Source of the DNA: Prunus persica
Taxonomy: Eukaryota > Streptophyta > Magnoliopsida > Rosales > Rosaceae
Assembly: GCF_000346465.2 (NCBI RefSeq)
Contig: NC_034013.1
Coordinates: 10,432,864-10,496,863 of the forward strand
Reading direction: 5' to 3'
DNA: 64,000 nucleotides
Shown here: positions 23,455 to 35,690 of the stretch, piece after piece
How the letters are laid out: every line of letters starts with the position of its first letter
Numbering within the stretch: position 1 is the first letter of the stretch
Notes under the pieces: model-generated
What the model saw: the letters and a program-made list of their open reading frames with translations, nothing else
What the model was told of the DNA's origin: nothing
Databases searched by the model: none
Program-made: the position numbers and the translations under genes

Positions 23455-25388
23455 TGGAACGAGTCGAGTTGCTAGGAGTTTATGTACTTTAAATGCAAGT
23501 TTACACTCTTGGCTTAGGAGATTTAAGGGTTCCATTGCTAATAATATGTGATTTGCCATTAAAAAAAGACAGTACATATTCCATTTTTGAGAAGTTCCTT
23601 TAGGCTCTTGTGAGGTTGAGCATTGTTATTTCATTTGGCTGAATCAAATAGCCAGCCGACCCAAAGAAAAAAAAAAGACACAAAGACACATAGAAGAAAG
23701 ATTTCGACAGACATAGATTGGTCCAATTAAGCCTTCCAATTTGTCAAAATAACTAGTCCTTGTGTAATTCTTTGCTAAATGAAGCTGCTAAGAAACATTT
23801 GATTAATTTCCTATAATAAAAAAAACATTTGATAAATTTTTTTTTTTCTTGTTTTATCAGTTCAAAACGTACGGTTAGTTTGTAAAAAAATGTTGACCAT
23901 TTTTTACAATTCAAAGTATATGAGATTGACCTAAAATAGAATTCAATGTCAATTGCATTGGTTGATGGGATTTTAATGAAATATATAAATAATGAAACAT
24001 AAAGATAAGATTTTAAAAAATCGTCAACGAATCAAACATAAAATAATCTTACGTCGCCCCAAAATTATTCTAGTTCTAGGAGGATCGTATGATATATCCT
24101 TAGGCTTAGCTTAAAGACCTTAAACCATTAAAATATTAATGGGGCCTAGGTGTACTCTAACCCTATATGCACTACAGATTCATATAATTTTTTCACTCAC
24201 AAACATAATTGATGCAATCCAAAATAGAGAAGGAAAGCAACAAATAAAATGCAACCCAAATGGAAACTTGATAATTGCATCAAAACCTCACTTAAATATT
24301 AAGGTTTCGAAGTTTAGCTTAAATGATGAGGAAGGTTGACCATGGAAATGGGTTGGATTAGGCTAGGTTGCTTAAACATAATGTAAACATTAAAAAAAAA
24401 TCATCACTTAAATATTACTCCAATATAGAAATAAATAAATTTATTTTGTGTATTTGGGTCATGGGTTTGATATATTGTTCGGTTTTTATTTTGTGTGTTA
24501 ATAAAAAAAACTTAATAATTGATTTAGCCAAAATTAACATATATACTAAATGAGGTAACATTAATTTGGGACTGAACAATTTAAGTGCCTAAGACAGTTG
24601 CCGCATTGAGGACTCATGGTCGGTTTTGATTCGGAAATTACATGACATGTCGATATTGTATTACGAATTCACACTCTAATTATAACTACATTATATATGT
24701 TGAATTTTGTTTCAATGATTGTACATGTCACATGATATAATTTGAATAAATTCCTAACATGTAACACATCGACATGTCACAGATATATTTTCCACCAATG
24801 TATTATAGGATCATGTTGGATTTGTGGTACGTGGAATTAATGTGAACCAAGCTTGCAGGATCGAGGGTTCTATCTTATAACCAATGTGAATTCATGTGAT
24901 GTTTGCATGCATTCAACTAACTCAAAACAAATTATTGATTTCTTCTTAACACCCTATATTCTCATAGCTTCACCCATCCATGATTCGCCCTAAATCCCCA
25001 CGTAAATAAGCATGCACCTATGGCCTAGATCCGATTTACGCACAGTGTGTATGCAGTTCCTTGTCCTATATCCATGAATTTCGACTTCTTCTTTGTTAAC
25101 CTTTTTTTTCGACCATCCCCTCAGGACTAGCTCCAGAGGCTTACTTTGACTTGGTTTTCACGGCTACAAATGAACGCATGCTCTTTGTCCAATAATCCCG
25201 TGTGTATTTCGGGTTCTTCAGCCCTCATCCGTAGTTATTTCCAGTTATATAATTCATTAAAGAGACAGGTCCAAGAAAAAAAGTGTCACAACTTGATTAC
25301 ACTCACAAAACCTTCTTGCTCATATTCATCAAGACATCACACTCATCTTTTTCCCTCTTGGGATTAATTTGTTCCTTCCTTTCTGAAA
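23455..25388. other. intergenic region between the two C2 genes
   Basis: About 1.9 kb of AT-rich spacer. The gene 1 terminator region and a pyrimidine-rich leader before 25389 are expected here. No coding, RNA or transposon structure was recognised. Confidence 0.5.
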
Positions 25389-27240
25389 ATGGCTCCTCGA
25401 GGAACCCTTGAAGTTACACTTGTCGGTGCTAAGGATCTTAAAAACATGGATACAATGGGTAATTAAGCATGCATGCAGTTCATGGCTTTTTCATGCATGA
25501 TGATCGGTTTGCGAGATGATCTTATGAATTAGAATATGTTTCTGACAACATTTAATATGAATACGTGTAGGTATGATGGATCCTTATGTCGTATTCACCT
25601 ACAAAGATCAGGAGAAAAAGAGCCAGGTGGCAAACGGTCGGGTTTCTAGTCTCCCTGAATTTTTAGTATGATGTTGAGCTTAATGCCATTACATAGCTCT
25701 CTTTATTTTAATTACTTTTAAAAAGAAAAAAAGAACCTACAATTCTTTGATGAAGAGTATGAAGGGATCGAATTGTTGGGGATACTCCACAGTGTGGTTC
25801 AATGATCTGAATTATTTAGCTTTTAATCCTCATTTAAGAATCATACATGCAAATTAATGCGGTCGTAAGTTCGATTATTTGATTATATCGTCATGATCAT
25901 TTCATTGTTTGATACGAAATATTGTGTTTGTCTACTTATTGTGTTATAGTTAGATGATCAAAAAAAAAAAAAGAGTTCTTATTTTGTCATTAAATGAGTT
26001 CTTATTAAAAAGATAAATGCTTCAAGTCATCTGATCACATTGATGGTTTTTCTCCTACCGAGAAAAACTTTTCGAGAATAGTGAAAATGAATCCCTCATT
26101 AGAATGGGATTGTATATAACATATACATATATTTTACGGGGTCATGAGAACAAAATGATTTTGAATTTTTTAAAAAAAGTATAATATGATGAATCATTAA
26201 TTCACTTGTATTACATACCTGGTGAAATTAATATTAAGAAAAAAAAGTGTTTGTGCAGGTCAAGGGTCTGAACCAGATTGGAATGAAACTTTTCTATTTA
26301 CAATTGCTGGTGCTGAAGATGAACTCAGATTGAAGTTATATGACGAAGACTCTGGTAGCACTGATGATTCTGTGGGTGAATTAACGTAAGCACTTGTAGC
26401 TCCCTCTTATGAAGAAAAAAAAAAAAAAAGATTCAAGCTTTATATACTAACATAATCTTGTGAATTAATTTTTTGTAATAAAATAAATAAGAATTAGCCC
26501 TCATTAAGAGAATCACTTAGTAGCACATGAAGGTTTTTATACATGCGCTTATATAATATAATAGCATAGGATTTTCGTTTCAATTTCCTACATGTTTTTT
26601 GTGTATTTAAATTATTTTTACTGTGAAATCTTAGAGATTTTCTTTGTGCATATTAATTTTCTTTTTTTCACTCTTATTAGTTTCCTTGAAAAAAATTACT
26701 AAAAATGTTCATGCAGAATTCCACTGGATGCAATAGTTACCGACAGCGGGTGCGAAGGGAGAATGCCAGCAACGCCATACGACGTAATGAGGAACGACAA
26801 AGTCAGAGGAGAAATTACCATTGGCCTCTTTTTCAATCCTGAGGTATTTGTTCTTCCTCGTCCACTTAATTGATATATATAGTTAATCGTTAATCGGTTA
26901 ATAAGTTAATATGTATAAATAGAATTAATTTTAACATATTGGTAAGTTAATACGGTTAGCCCTCCTGAATTATATAAATATATAACGAAATTAAGACTAT
27001 AAGGACATGTTTACTTATTAGAAATGGGGCATTATTAACGAAAATAAATTATCATAATCATGCAAGGCAATTGTACCATGCCTTTTTTTCCGTATATATA
27101 TATATATTTTCAAATATAATATATGTATTGTCTGTTTTTCTCAGCCTGGCAGTGGAGATCGCGACTATGGCAGTGGAGATCGCGATCGCGACTATGGCAG
27201 TGGAGATCGCGACTGTGATGAAGAAGAAGAAGACGAGTGA
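25389..27240 (+). CDS. small C2-domain protein, elicitor-responsive type, gene 2, with repetitive acidic tail
   Basis: Five exons, 25389-25458, 25571-25636, 26259-26385, 26717-26843 and 27145-27240, giving 161 residues. It opens MAPRGTLEVTLVGAKDLKNM. The C2 signature runs MMDPYVVFTYKDQEKKS, EPDWNETFLFTIAG and YDEDSGSTDDSVGELT. Exons 2 and 3 have exactly the same lengths (66 and 127 bases) as in gene 1, confirming tandem duplication. The last exon is unlike gene 1: it encodes about three copies of a GSGDRDY unit followed by an acidic run ending in DEEEEDE. Tails of this type could bind cations or RNA, but that is speculation. Both tandem copies appear intact. Confidence 0.85.
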
Positions 27241-27785
27241 AATGGTGGAAGGAAACAGTCCACATGCGACTGATTGTCTGAAGAATAATAGTTTTGCTCG
27301 ATACCAGTACCATATATGATTTTTTTTTTTTTTCTTTCTTTTTTCCTTTTGTTGTTCTTGAAGAATAATACCAACTTGGAGATATCAGTGTTCCATTGCT
27401 AATACTTTGTGATAATAAACTTTCATTTGTTTTTTTAACCAATAATTTTCTTTCTGATAAGCACAAAATGGGGTGCCTAAATCCATTTAAATGATCAGAA
27501 ACTCAACTGAAAATTTTCATTAACAGCACTATGACGCATTTTATCTGTCGGTAAGAACTACAACAGTTTTGACTTGCAAAGACTCCCTTGGGAGTTTAAA
27601 TATTTCTCTTGGCTAGTCAATACATACGGGAAAAAGGTAAAGGTAAATATCCACTTACAAAATAAAAGTTATATTCAGATGGAATTCTTTGCTACAACAC
27701 AGGAGACATGCAGCTACAAGGTTTCAAAATGTATAACCAGCTGGCTGAAACCTGTGTACCATTACAGATAGGAATTACCTTTCTT
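27241..27785. other. convergent 3' flanks of C2 gene 2 and the MBD gene
   Basis: AT-rich sequence with a T tract near 27320 and several AATAAA-like signals on both strands (for example near 27412). It serves as the shared terminator region of the two convergent genes. Confidence 0.5.
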
Positions 27786-30700
27786 CTAGGACTTTACCTT
27801 TCCACGATAATCCTTACTGTCTCCTAAGCAAGGTTTCTGCGAATCAACCCCGCCGCAATTCGACAAGCTCACGTTTCCTGCAGGTAGGAATGGAGAATTC
27901 ATCGATAACTGTTGGCCTGAACCGGCCCCACTGCAATTTGACAAGCTCACATTTCCTGCAGGCAGGAATGAAGGATTCATGGATAACTGATGGCTTGAAG
28001 CAACCCCGTTGCAATTTGACATGCTCACATTCCCTGAAGGCAGGAATGAAGGATTCATGGATAACTGTTGGCTTGAAGCAACCCCGTTGCAATTTGACAT
28101 GCTCACATTTCCTGAAGGCAGGAATGAAGGATTCATGGATAACTGTTGGCTTGAAGCAACCCCATTGCAATTTGACATGCCCACATTTCCTGAAGGCAGG
28201 AACGAAGAATTCATTGGTAACTGTTGGCCTGAAATAGATTGTTCTGGTGCGTCAAACTGAGGTAATATATCACTTTGAAAAAAGCTGGGTGAGCCAAAAT
28301 CTGGTAGTGCCAAGCTATCTCTGTGGTTGTGAGAGGTTTCAATTTTTTCTTGGAAATAACCCTGAAACAAATCATCCTCTATTGGTATTGCACCTGTAAG
28401 AGTCTTGAATGCAAAATCTAGGCATGGGTCAGACCAAGAATCCATGAAAGGGAAAGAGAATTGTGCCTCTGGATTCTCAATAGCTGCCTTCTCAGTTTCA
28501 AACTTCTGTGATTTCTCTTGAGGAATAGCTTGGTCTTCAAGAAAATTCTCGCTCTTGTTTGATGACTGCTCTGGTATTGAAGTGTCTATAGTAGTAGTAC
28601 AAGGATAATTTGCAAATTTCGTCTCTGGCCCAGCTTCAGGCAGCTGAGATGCTTCATCTGCTGAATTGACAGCTTGGATGGCTTTACTTTTACTGGACCT
28701 TCCAGTTGCATTTCGAAGAGCTCGTTCACTGGACATAGAATTGGGCAGCAGCTCAGGTTCAACCCCAGCAAGCCGTTTTGAAGATCGATGAGGCAACTTA
28801 ATTTCTTTATTTTTCTTGGATTTGTTAACCCTTGTATTTCTGCTGCAGCTCTTTTCCATCTCACTTTCAAGTGAGTTCTCTTTCTGCAGCACATCAGCTG
28901 CAGGTTTCAGAATAGGCTCATTATCCACAGTATCAGCTATTGGCAATTCCCCCGTAAGCGTTTTGAATGCAAATTCTAGGCATGGGTCTGAGCCGAACAG
29001 AAGGGAGAACTCTGGTTCTGGCTTCTCAGAATCCATTCTCTCACTTTCCAGCTTTTGTTGTTGCTCTTTAGGAACCATTTGGTCATCAAGTGGCATCCTG
29101 CCCTTATTCAATGCCTCCTCATGTGATGTAGATTTTATGTCAGTTGACGTATGATGTGCAACCACTACTTCTGATGCAGCCCCAACCTGCTGATCTGCAT
29201 CTGAAGCCAAAACTGCATCTTGACTGCCATCACTTTTACTACACTTTCTTACAACTTGAAGAGCTTGTTCACTGGAAACCGAGTTAGCTACCTGCTCTGG
29301 TTCAAGCCCAGCAAGTCGTTTTGAAGACCGACGAGGCAGGTTAAGCTTTTCCTTGCTTTTTGATTTCCTCGAGCCTGTTTGGGTTGTTCTGACATTGCCT
29401 TTTTCCATCACAATCTTAAGTGAATTATTCTCATTCAGGGTGTCAGCAGCAGGAGTCAAAACAGGCTCATTTCCAGCCAAAATTATTTTCCCTGGATCTG
29501 TCGCAGAATGTTCAACTTTGAGCAATGACCTTTTGCCTTCATGTATGTCAGCAACTTCAGGTTTTGGCTGTGATGACCTGATTGGAGGACAATCTTCCAT
29601 AGTTCTGGGACATTCTTCAACTATATCCTCTGGTAAATGCTTCTCCTGGACAACATCAGCTGTCAAAGCAACAGCAACTCCACTTTCAGTGGGTACCCTC
29701 TTGTCTTGCAAGTTGGAGCTTTCAGTTTCTGGTAGTTCTAAGCCGCTAATTTCAGAACTACCTTTATCTGCAGTGGAAGTTCAACAATGGGAACAATGCA
29801 GTTAGATAGATACCAGGGGATTTCATTTCCCTTTATAACTTGGACCAAATCTAATATACGTTCTCAAGTTGGAGAATTATTCATCATGATGTCATCTATT
29901 GACCTCTCACCTTCATAATGCTGTTGCCTGGTGACAGGGTGCTTAAATTTTTGCCTTTTGGTTGCAGATGATGGCTAAAATAACAGCAAACGAAGAATGA
30001 TCAAAATAACGAATTCATCCTTTAAATACCAAGTTCACATATATAATAAAAAACGGATAAAATCATAAAAATTGGCTGCTAAGAAGCCTACCATCCATCC
30101 GGTCATAGTTATAAACTTATAATGGGGTATCAGTTTTGACTTGAAGTTCCTTGGTTTCATATTTGTATTCATGAAAGATAAATTACTGAATACCTTTTAA
30201 CCCTTTTAGAGATGGGAAACAGAAGAGGAAAAAAAAGGGTGAAAGGTAATCCATCAGCTTTATTTACAGATGGGGAAATTCTACCATTTGTAAAATGGGG
30301 AGTACTAAAAACATCGAAGAATGTTTACAGAAAAAACATTGAAGAATGCAAGCCAAAGCACAAACTATGTTCTGAGAAAAATAAAGAAAAACAATAACAA
30401 CATTGAAAATGGAAACCCCACAATGCAAGAAAGTTGTCACTGCTACATAAGTGCAAGAGTTGTAATTCTTTCTGGGACTGACAGATGCAATTTGTTTATG
30501 AATTCAGCACCACCATGCTATGCAACTAAAAAGTATCAGAGCAATACATAGAACACATTAGTTAGCCCAAATTTCACCAAGTCCTCTCTGCTTTAGTTTG
30601 GAACATATTTCAGTCAAGTTTTCAAAGTGTTTCAAAATAGAGTGAAATAAAGAATATCACTTGAAACTTCATTATGTTTTTTCCCATGCTAATTATACAC

Positions 30701-33700
30701 CACAGCTTATGTGGCATGGTCAATTGTCATTCAAGTAACCATGGGTTAAAATACTAAATTTTTTAAGGGATACGCCAATACTTATTCTGAATTTCTACAT
30801 GGTACGATTTCCAAACTGAGATCATCAAGAAAACCATTAAAGAAAAATTGTTGGTAATTGTACTAAAAAACAATCATATACAAACCCAAGAGAGCATTGA
30901 TGACGAAAAATAAGAAGTATGAACTTGCACTTACTGTAATTTCGTGACTTTCATCATTAATCAATGTCAGCTCATTGGTGCACTTATTCTTGGGTTTAAA
31001 AGCATGTCTGCTTATCTCTCCAGTCTCTAAATAATGCATAACAGCATTTTTGGAGCGGAATACATATCCACTGACTGGATCTGTGTAATACTGTAAAAAG
31101 GTGGGAGCCACTAAAAATCAACATAAAATCTTTAAGTACAGAACTTATTGGAATAAACGACAATTAGTTGGAATTATTCCTAAAGCAGGGCTGTTTATGG
31201 AAGGCACGCATACACGTGCATGTGTGGAGAGAGATAGAGAGAGCCCGGGGTTGGGAGCATAACTGACATAAACTGGAATAAGTATCGGAGAAACTGATTT
31301 TATACCGGGTCTCTTCTAAGTCGATTTGCAACCCTTTTAACTTTGATCTCTTTTGTCCACCCTGATGGTAAATCCTCCACATTATGCTTCTCAACATCAA
31401 CCTAAATTATGCATCAACAATTAGCATCAGGCCTGATTAAACATGTGTAATAACATGAAATCCCTAAACAGAAAATGCAATCATTCTGCAGCTTCAGTAT
31501 GTCATGCAATAAAAACTTGTAGTGGTTCCATGAAGCTCACTTGCTATGCTTTGTTTTCTATGAGGGAGTTTAAAAAACCAATTTTCATCTTAAAGTTCCT
31601 ACCCTTTAAAGAAATGAAACATGATTCTAGGAAAAAGGTCGAAAATGGTAAACTTTGACCCTTTAGAACATTACATCACAAAAGGTGCTAAGTGTTCTCT
31701 ACTAGATTGTAGTTAGATTATGATTTCTTCTGGATTCAAGATTTCAGTTCATGAATCGCATAGTTTCTCTAAATGAGAAAATATTTTAAAGCATGAATCG
31801 CATAGTAAAACATTTTGATGCACCTACGGCTGAAGATTTTGTTTCGAAGCATTTTTAGTATCCTTGTCCCCATCCAAACAATTAACAAAAAGGAATTAAA
31901 GCACGAGAATATCAAAGGGAACAAACTTTGTTTGCACTCTGCAAGGGCGCAACAGTCTTCTTTTTTATCATGCATCTCTTGTGGTTTACAGTTTTGAGAT
32001 TTCTGGACTTGCAGCTCTTGCGCTTTACAGTTTTGAGATACCGAAACACCTCTGGCTTGGAATAGAAACTACATTCTGTTGAGGGATCAATGTAACACTG
32101 CAATCGGAATACAATTATATAAGAAATAAAGAGAAATGTGTATTGCTGGAGTCAACACATACTGAGAAAGATCTCTGAAAGTTTCTTCACAATCCATTAT
32201 CAACATCAACAGTAAAGTTAAAGGAGTAATTCTGTAACATCAGATAGACCCGTTCATTTCCTTCTTGATATGAAAGACAAGAAAGTAGTTACAGTTATGG
32301 TTGAAGAAAGAAGATATTACACTTTATTGTTGGAATAATTATGCCAGACATGGCTAAGAAACAAACAATTGCTAGAATTCTATCGTACTAAAATCTTGGC
32401 TAAGGATTTAATGAACTGTTCCCACTAAAGACAAGAGTCGCACCATACCCGACCAAGTTCAGTAATAAATCTTAGATGAAAAATCAATTTCAAAAGGGTT
32501 AAACACCTAGAATCCTTTCAAAACCACTTAAACTGTCTTCTTAAACTTATTTCTAACCTATGCCATGAAAGGGAATAAATCACTACTTGGTTAAAGTAAA
32601 AGTTTATCATCTTATATCAAATATAATGTTACCCATATATTGATTAAAGAAACTATAGCATTGTTATATGGCCAACCATGCCAGCATACTCTATGGGAAA
32701 ATTTAGGACGGTACATATTTGATATATATTTTCCAATTAAATTGCAATGATAATTAATGCAGTCGTAAATATTGAGCGATGACATATCGCAGATGCATGT
32801 CAAGGTGCCAGGCCAACCATGCATTTCGGAATACGAGCTAAATCTCAATTATTAACAACCAAGGAGTTCCTTGTAAAATTAAAAAGGAGGCAACCACTAG
32901 TAATGACTTTATAACAAAAGGGAAAAAAAAGGTGACGAGTATAAATTCAAAAGATGACAACAGAAATATACCAAAACTATTATTCAAAAAGCACACAAAG
33001 GATACCTTGTATTCTTTTCCAACATGCACACCAGTCTTTCGCGTTCTCACCTCCACTTTCCAACCCTTGGGTAACCATTCAGGATATTCCGTTGTGTTCA
33101 CTACAAGCTGTCGATAACAAACAAGACCCAATAAATAGAAGAATCTAGAAAATGGTTTCGATGAAGCCCAAAAATAAAAGACTCACTTGAGAAGGAATTT
33201 TTTCTGAGTGGTGTTGGTTGTGCAGAGTAGTTGGCTGAGGATTTCCACCGTTGGTGCTTGCCATTTTGATATGGCGCATAACATCATCCTTAGAAAAGAA
33301 GTTCTTCCCAGTTTCCAAATTGGTATAAAACTGCAAATGCGAACGTGATTATGAGCTTAGTGATAGCACCATGACAGGATATTTTGATTCTAAACTTTCT
33401 GTATTAGTTCACTAATATATTTCCTGTTTTAATACACATCGACAGTAATTATTTATTCTGTTTCCAAGTTGACATACTTTTCTAACTGTATTGCTCAATT
33501 AGGTCACTGGAAAGGAAAAGGAAAAGGTTAAAAATTGTTCCTCGAACATAGTGATAAGATTTCCAATTTGGTTCAGATTCCAACATTTCTCTCAGAACAG
33601 TCATTTTGCACCTGCTTCCAGTTCAAGAATTATGTCACACATCAACAGAGGAAATCATAAAAGTGAGTTTAGTGAGTCACAACTCATGCTCACATCTAAA

Positions 33701-34408
33701 CCAACTCTATACTGTCATTTATGTGCAACAATATCAGTCAACAACACCTCATGCACCACCTACTGTCTAAATCTTATTATTAAACTTATGCAGAGAGAAA
33801 GACATACAGATTCCAAAATCACTAATACAACAAAAGCTTCCTTTACGAACTAGATTATTGTCGTGAAGCCAATAAACTCCTAAAACAGAGCATTTTAAGT
33901 CAATTTCACTTATTCCAAAACAGAAACCTTCTGAAACTCCTCAAAATGCAAAATTTATTAACTACAAACCAATGCAATCATGCAACAACACCAGCATGCA
34001 ACCCCTTTTCATCAACCAGGCCCACATTTCACACACACACAGAAACACTCACATATCACCAGCATCATCAAGGGCAAGTGAATCTAACATGCAACTAGAA
34101 TATAAGACTTGCATGAAGCTAATCAGAGCACAATGGGCCAAATTAACACAACCTAAACCACAAGCACTCCCATCATGGTGGCTCAGTCAGCAGTCAGTTA
34201 CTCAACAACAACCACAAGCTAACACAACTGAACCAATTGAAAAACTAAATAACCCAAAACCAAGATTGAGTGCTAGTAAACGAAACCCTAGAAGGCAGAA
34301 GCACGAAAGAGAAGAAAATGTTACCTCAATTTTGCGACCGGTCTTCTGCACTCTAAATTGGACTGCCCAGCCGGCGGGGAGCCAGTCCGGCGAGCTCTTG
34401 GCGACCAT
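27786..34408 (-). CDS. methyl-CpG-binding-domain protein with three MBDs (MBD13-like)
   Basis: Eight coding exons on the minus strand: 34408-34325, 33330-33187, 33107-33006, 32097-31927, 31401-31306, 31090-30935, 29974-29911 and 29767-27786, giving 932 residues. All junctions are GT-AG, and the sum is in frame. Three MBD-like units occupy about residues 9-56, 85-135 and 177-225. Each opens LP(A/K/S)GW and continues after an intron with (F/C/Y)Y(T/I)DP or FYTNLETG and an F(R)S..V..YL helix. The long C-terminal part is disordered-looking. It holds a duplicated block (RSSKRLAG(L/V)EPE twice, and SDPCL(E/D)FAFKTLTG twice) and a run of five 26-residue repeats. MBD proteins bind methylated DNA in the nucleus. 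The name follows Arabidopsis MBD13 from memory. The end of exon 4 (donor GTTTGT) is the least certain boundary. Divergent from the TFIIE gene. Confidence 0.82.
27837..28226 (-). repeat. five tandem 78-bp coding repeats in the MBD gene
   Basis: Five in-frame copies of a 26-residue unit of the form QQLSMNPSFLPSGNVSMSNC plus six residues lie just before the stop codon. The second and third copies are identical at protein level. Frame is conserved in all five, so the array is translated. Confidence 0.92.
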
Positions 34409-35690
34409 TTGGCTGGAATATGAAGCTTCCGGTGAGGAATCGCCGGAATCTTAGAGGTGTTCGGCGATCAAAGTTTGTACCTTTGAGGCTCTCTGTGTTG
34501 TGTTTGGTTTGTCTCGCCTTTGCTTTCTCTCTCTAACAAGTAAACGGACGTGAAAGGTAAATGAGGAGTAATACATATATTAGTGCTTGTGGATTGGACC
34601 GGAGTCAATCTGGGCACACGTGTTCGTGAACCATAAATCTCTCGCTTTCTCTCGCTCCAGTCTTTGGGTTGGTCCAAGCTTAGCATGCTAGATTAGGACG
34701 ATACATTCGAGTTTCCAAAATACAATACTGTTTGTCCAAGACGAGCCATCGCTTTTATGACTCGTACACTTTTAGTAGCGGTAATAAAACCCAAAAAATA
34801 AAAATAAAATAACATCCATGGGTTGGTTTTGGATTTGCAGTCTTGGATGATGTGGTGCTCTGTGTGTTCGACTTTGGGGGTGCTGCAAAAAGGCTAGAGA
34901 AAGGTTCGAGTCCCACTCACTCCACAAAAATATCATAGTTGTTAATGAAGTTTGATTGGTTGGATTTTCACAAAAAAAAATAAAAATAAAAGGAAGTTTG
35001 ATTGGTTGGATGACTGCGGGATGAATTGTAACATTAGCCGATACCTGCTTTAGTTTAATCGTTGCACGAGTTGTGAAGACTGTTTGTGTGATGAAGGTTT
35101 GCCTTGTGTTTCCGTAGGTGTACACAAATTCGAAGTTGCTGGAGGGTGCAAAGTAGGAGGGGAGAATTTATCCTCTATAGCAAAAATAGAAACCCTCCCA
35201 TAAAGGGGGAAAACATTAGTTGCATGTAAAGGCACGTATAAAAATAAGAATATAAGAGGACTGTAGCTCAAGTAATTAAGAGTAATTATCATTAGATATA
35301 AAATCTTGTGTTCGATTCCTTTCTAACTTATATCATTTATAGAAAAACTATATGGTAACGGTATGTGTGTGTACAGAAGAAACATATACTTTTAAGCTTG
35401 TTATTTTCTGGATAAGATTTCATTAAAATGAATTAAATTTTATTGCTCGAAAAAAATGAATTAAATTTTAATTAAATTAGTTTATTATTCAGACAAATTA
35501 GATTGAATTTCGAACACCCATATTTGGGCTAGCAAGTTGTAAATGCATGCTAGGCCCATTATCAAATTTTAACCCAGTTCAGTGGGCCCACTATATATAT
35601 AAATATATTTTTTCTTTTTTTCTTTTTCCGGTGCCTTATTGTTTTACTATTTAAACAAAGTGGTGGGTAATTGCGGGGGCTTTTATTCTC
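34409..35690. other. divergent promoter region between the MBD and TFIIE-beta genes
   Basis: The spacer holds the leaders of both genes. A 19-base direct repeat GAAGTTTGATTGGTTGGAT occurs at about 34946 and 34993, around an A-rich insert. A tRNA-like SINE candidate is annotated separately. A TATA-like TATTTAAA lies near 35648 on the plus strand. Confidence 0.5.
35254..35350 (+). mobile_element. candidate tRNA-derived SINE fragment
   Basis: A-box-like TAGCTCAAGTAATTAAG at about 35263-35279 and B-box-like GTGTTCGATTCC at 35308-35319 are correctly ordered and spaced for an RNA polymerase III promoter. An A/T-rich tail follows. It does not fold as a tRNA. A related element occurs at 55560-55692. 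Confidence 0.45.

Noticed and set aside
27890..28260. Plus-strand repetitive frames overlapping the MBD gene
   Set aside because: Antisense shadows of the 26-residue coding repeat.
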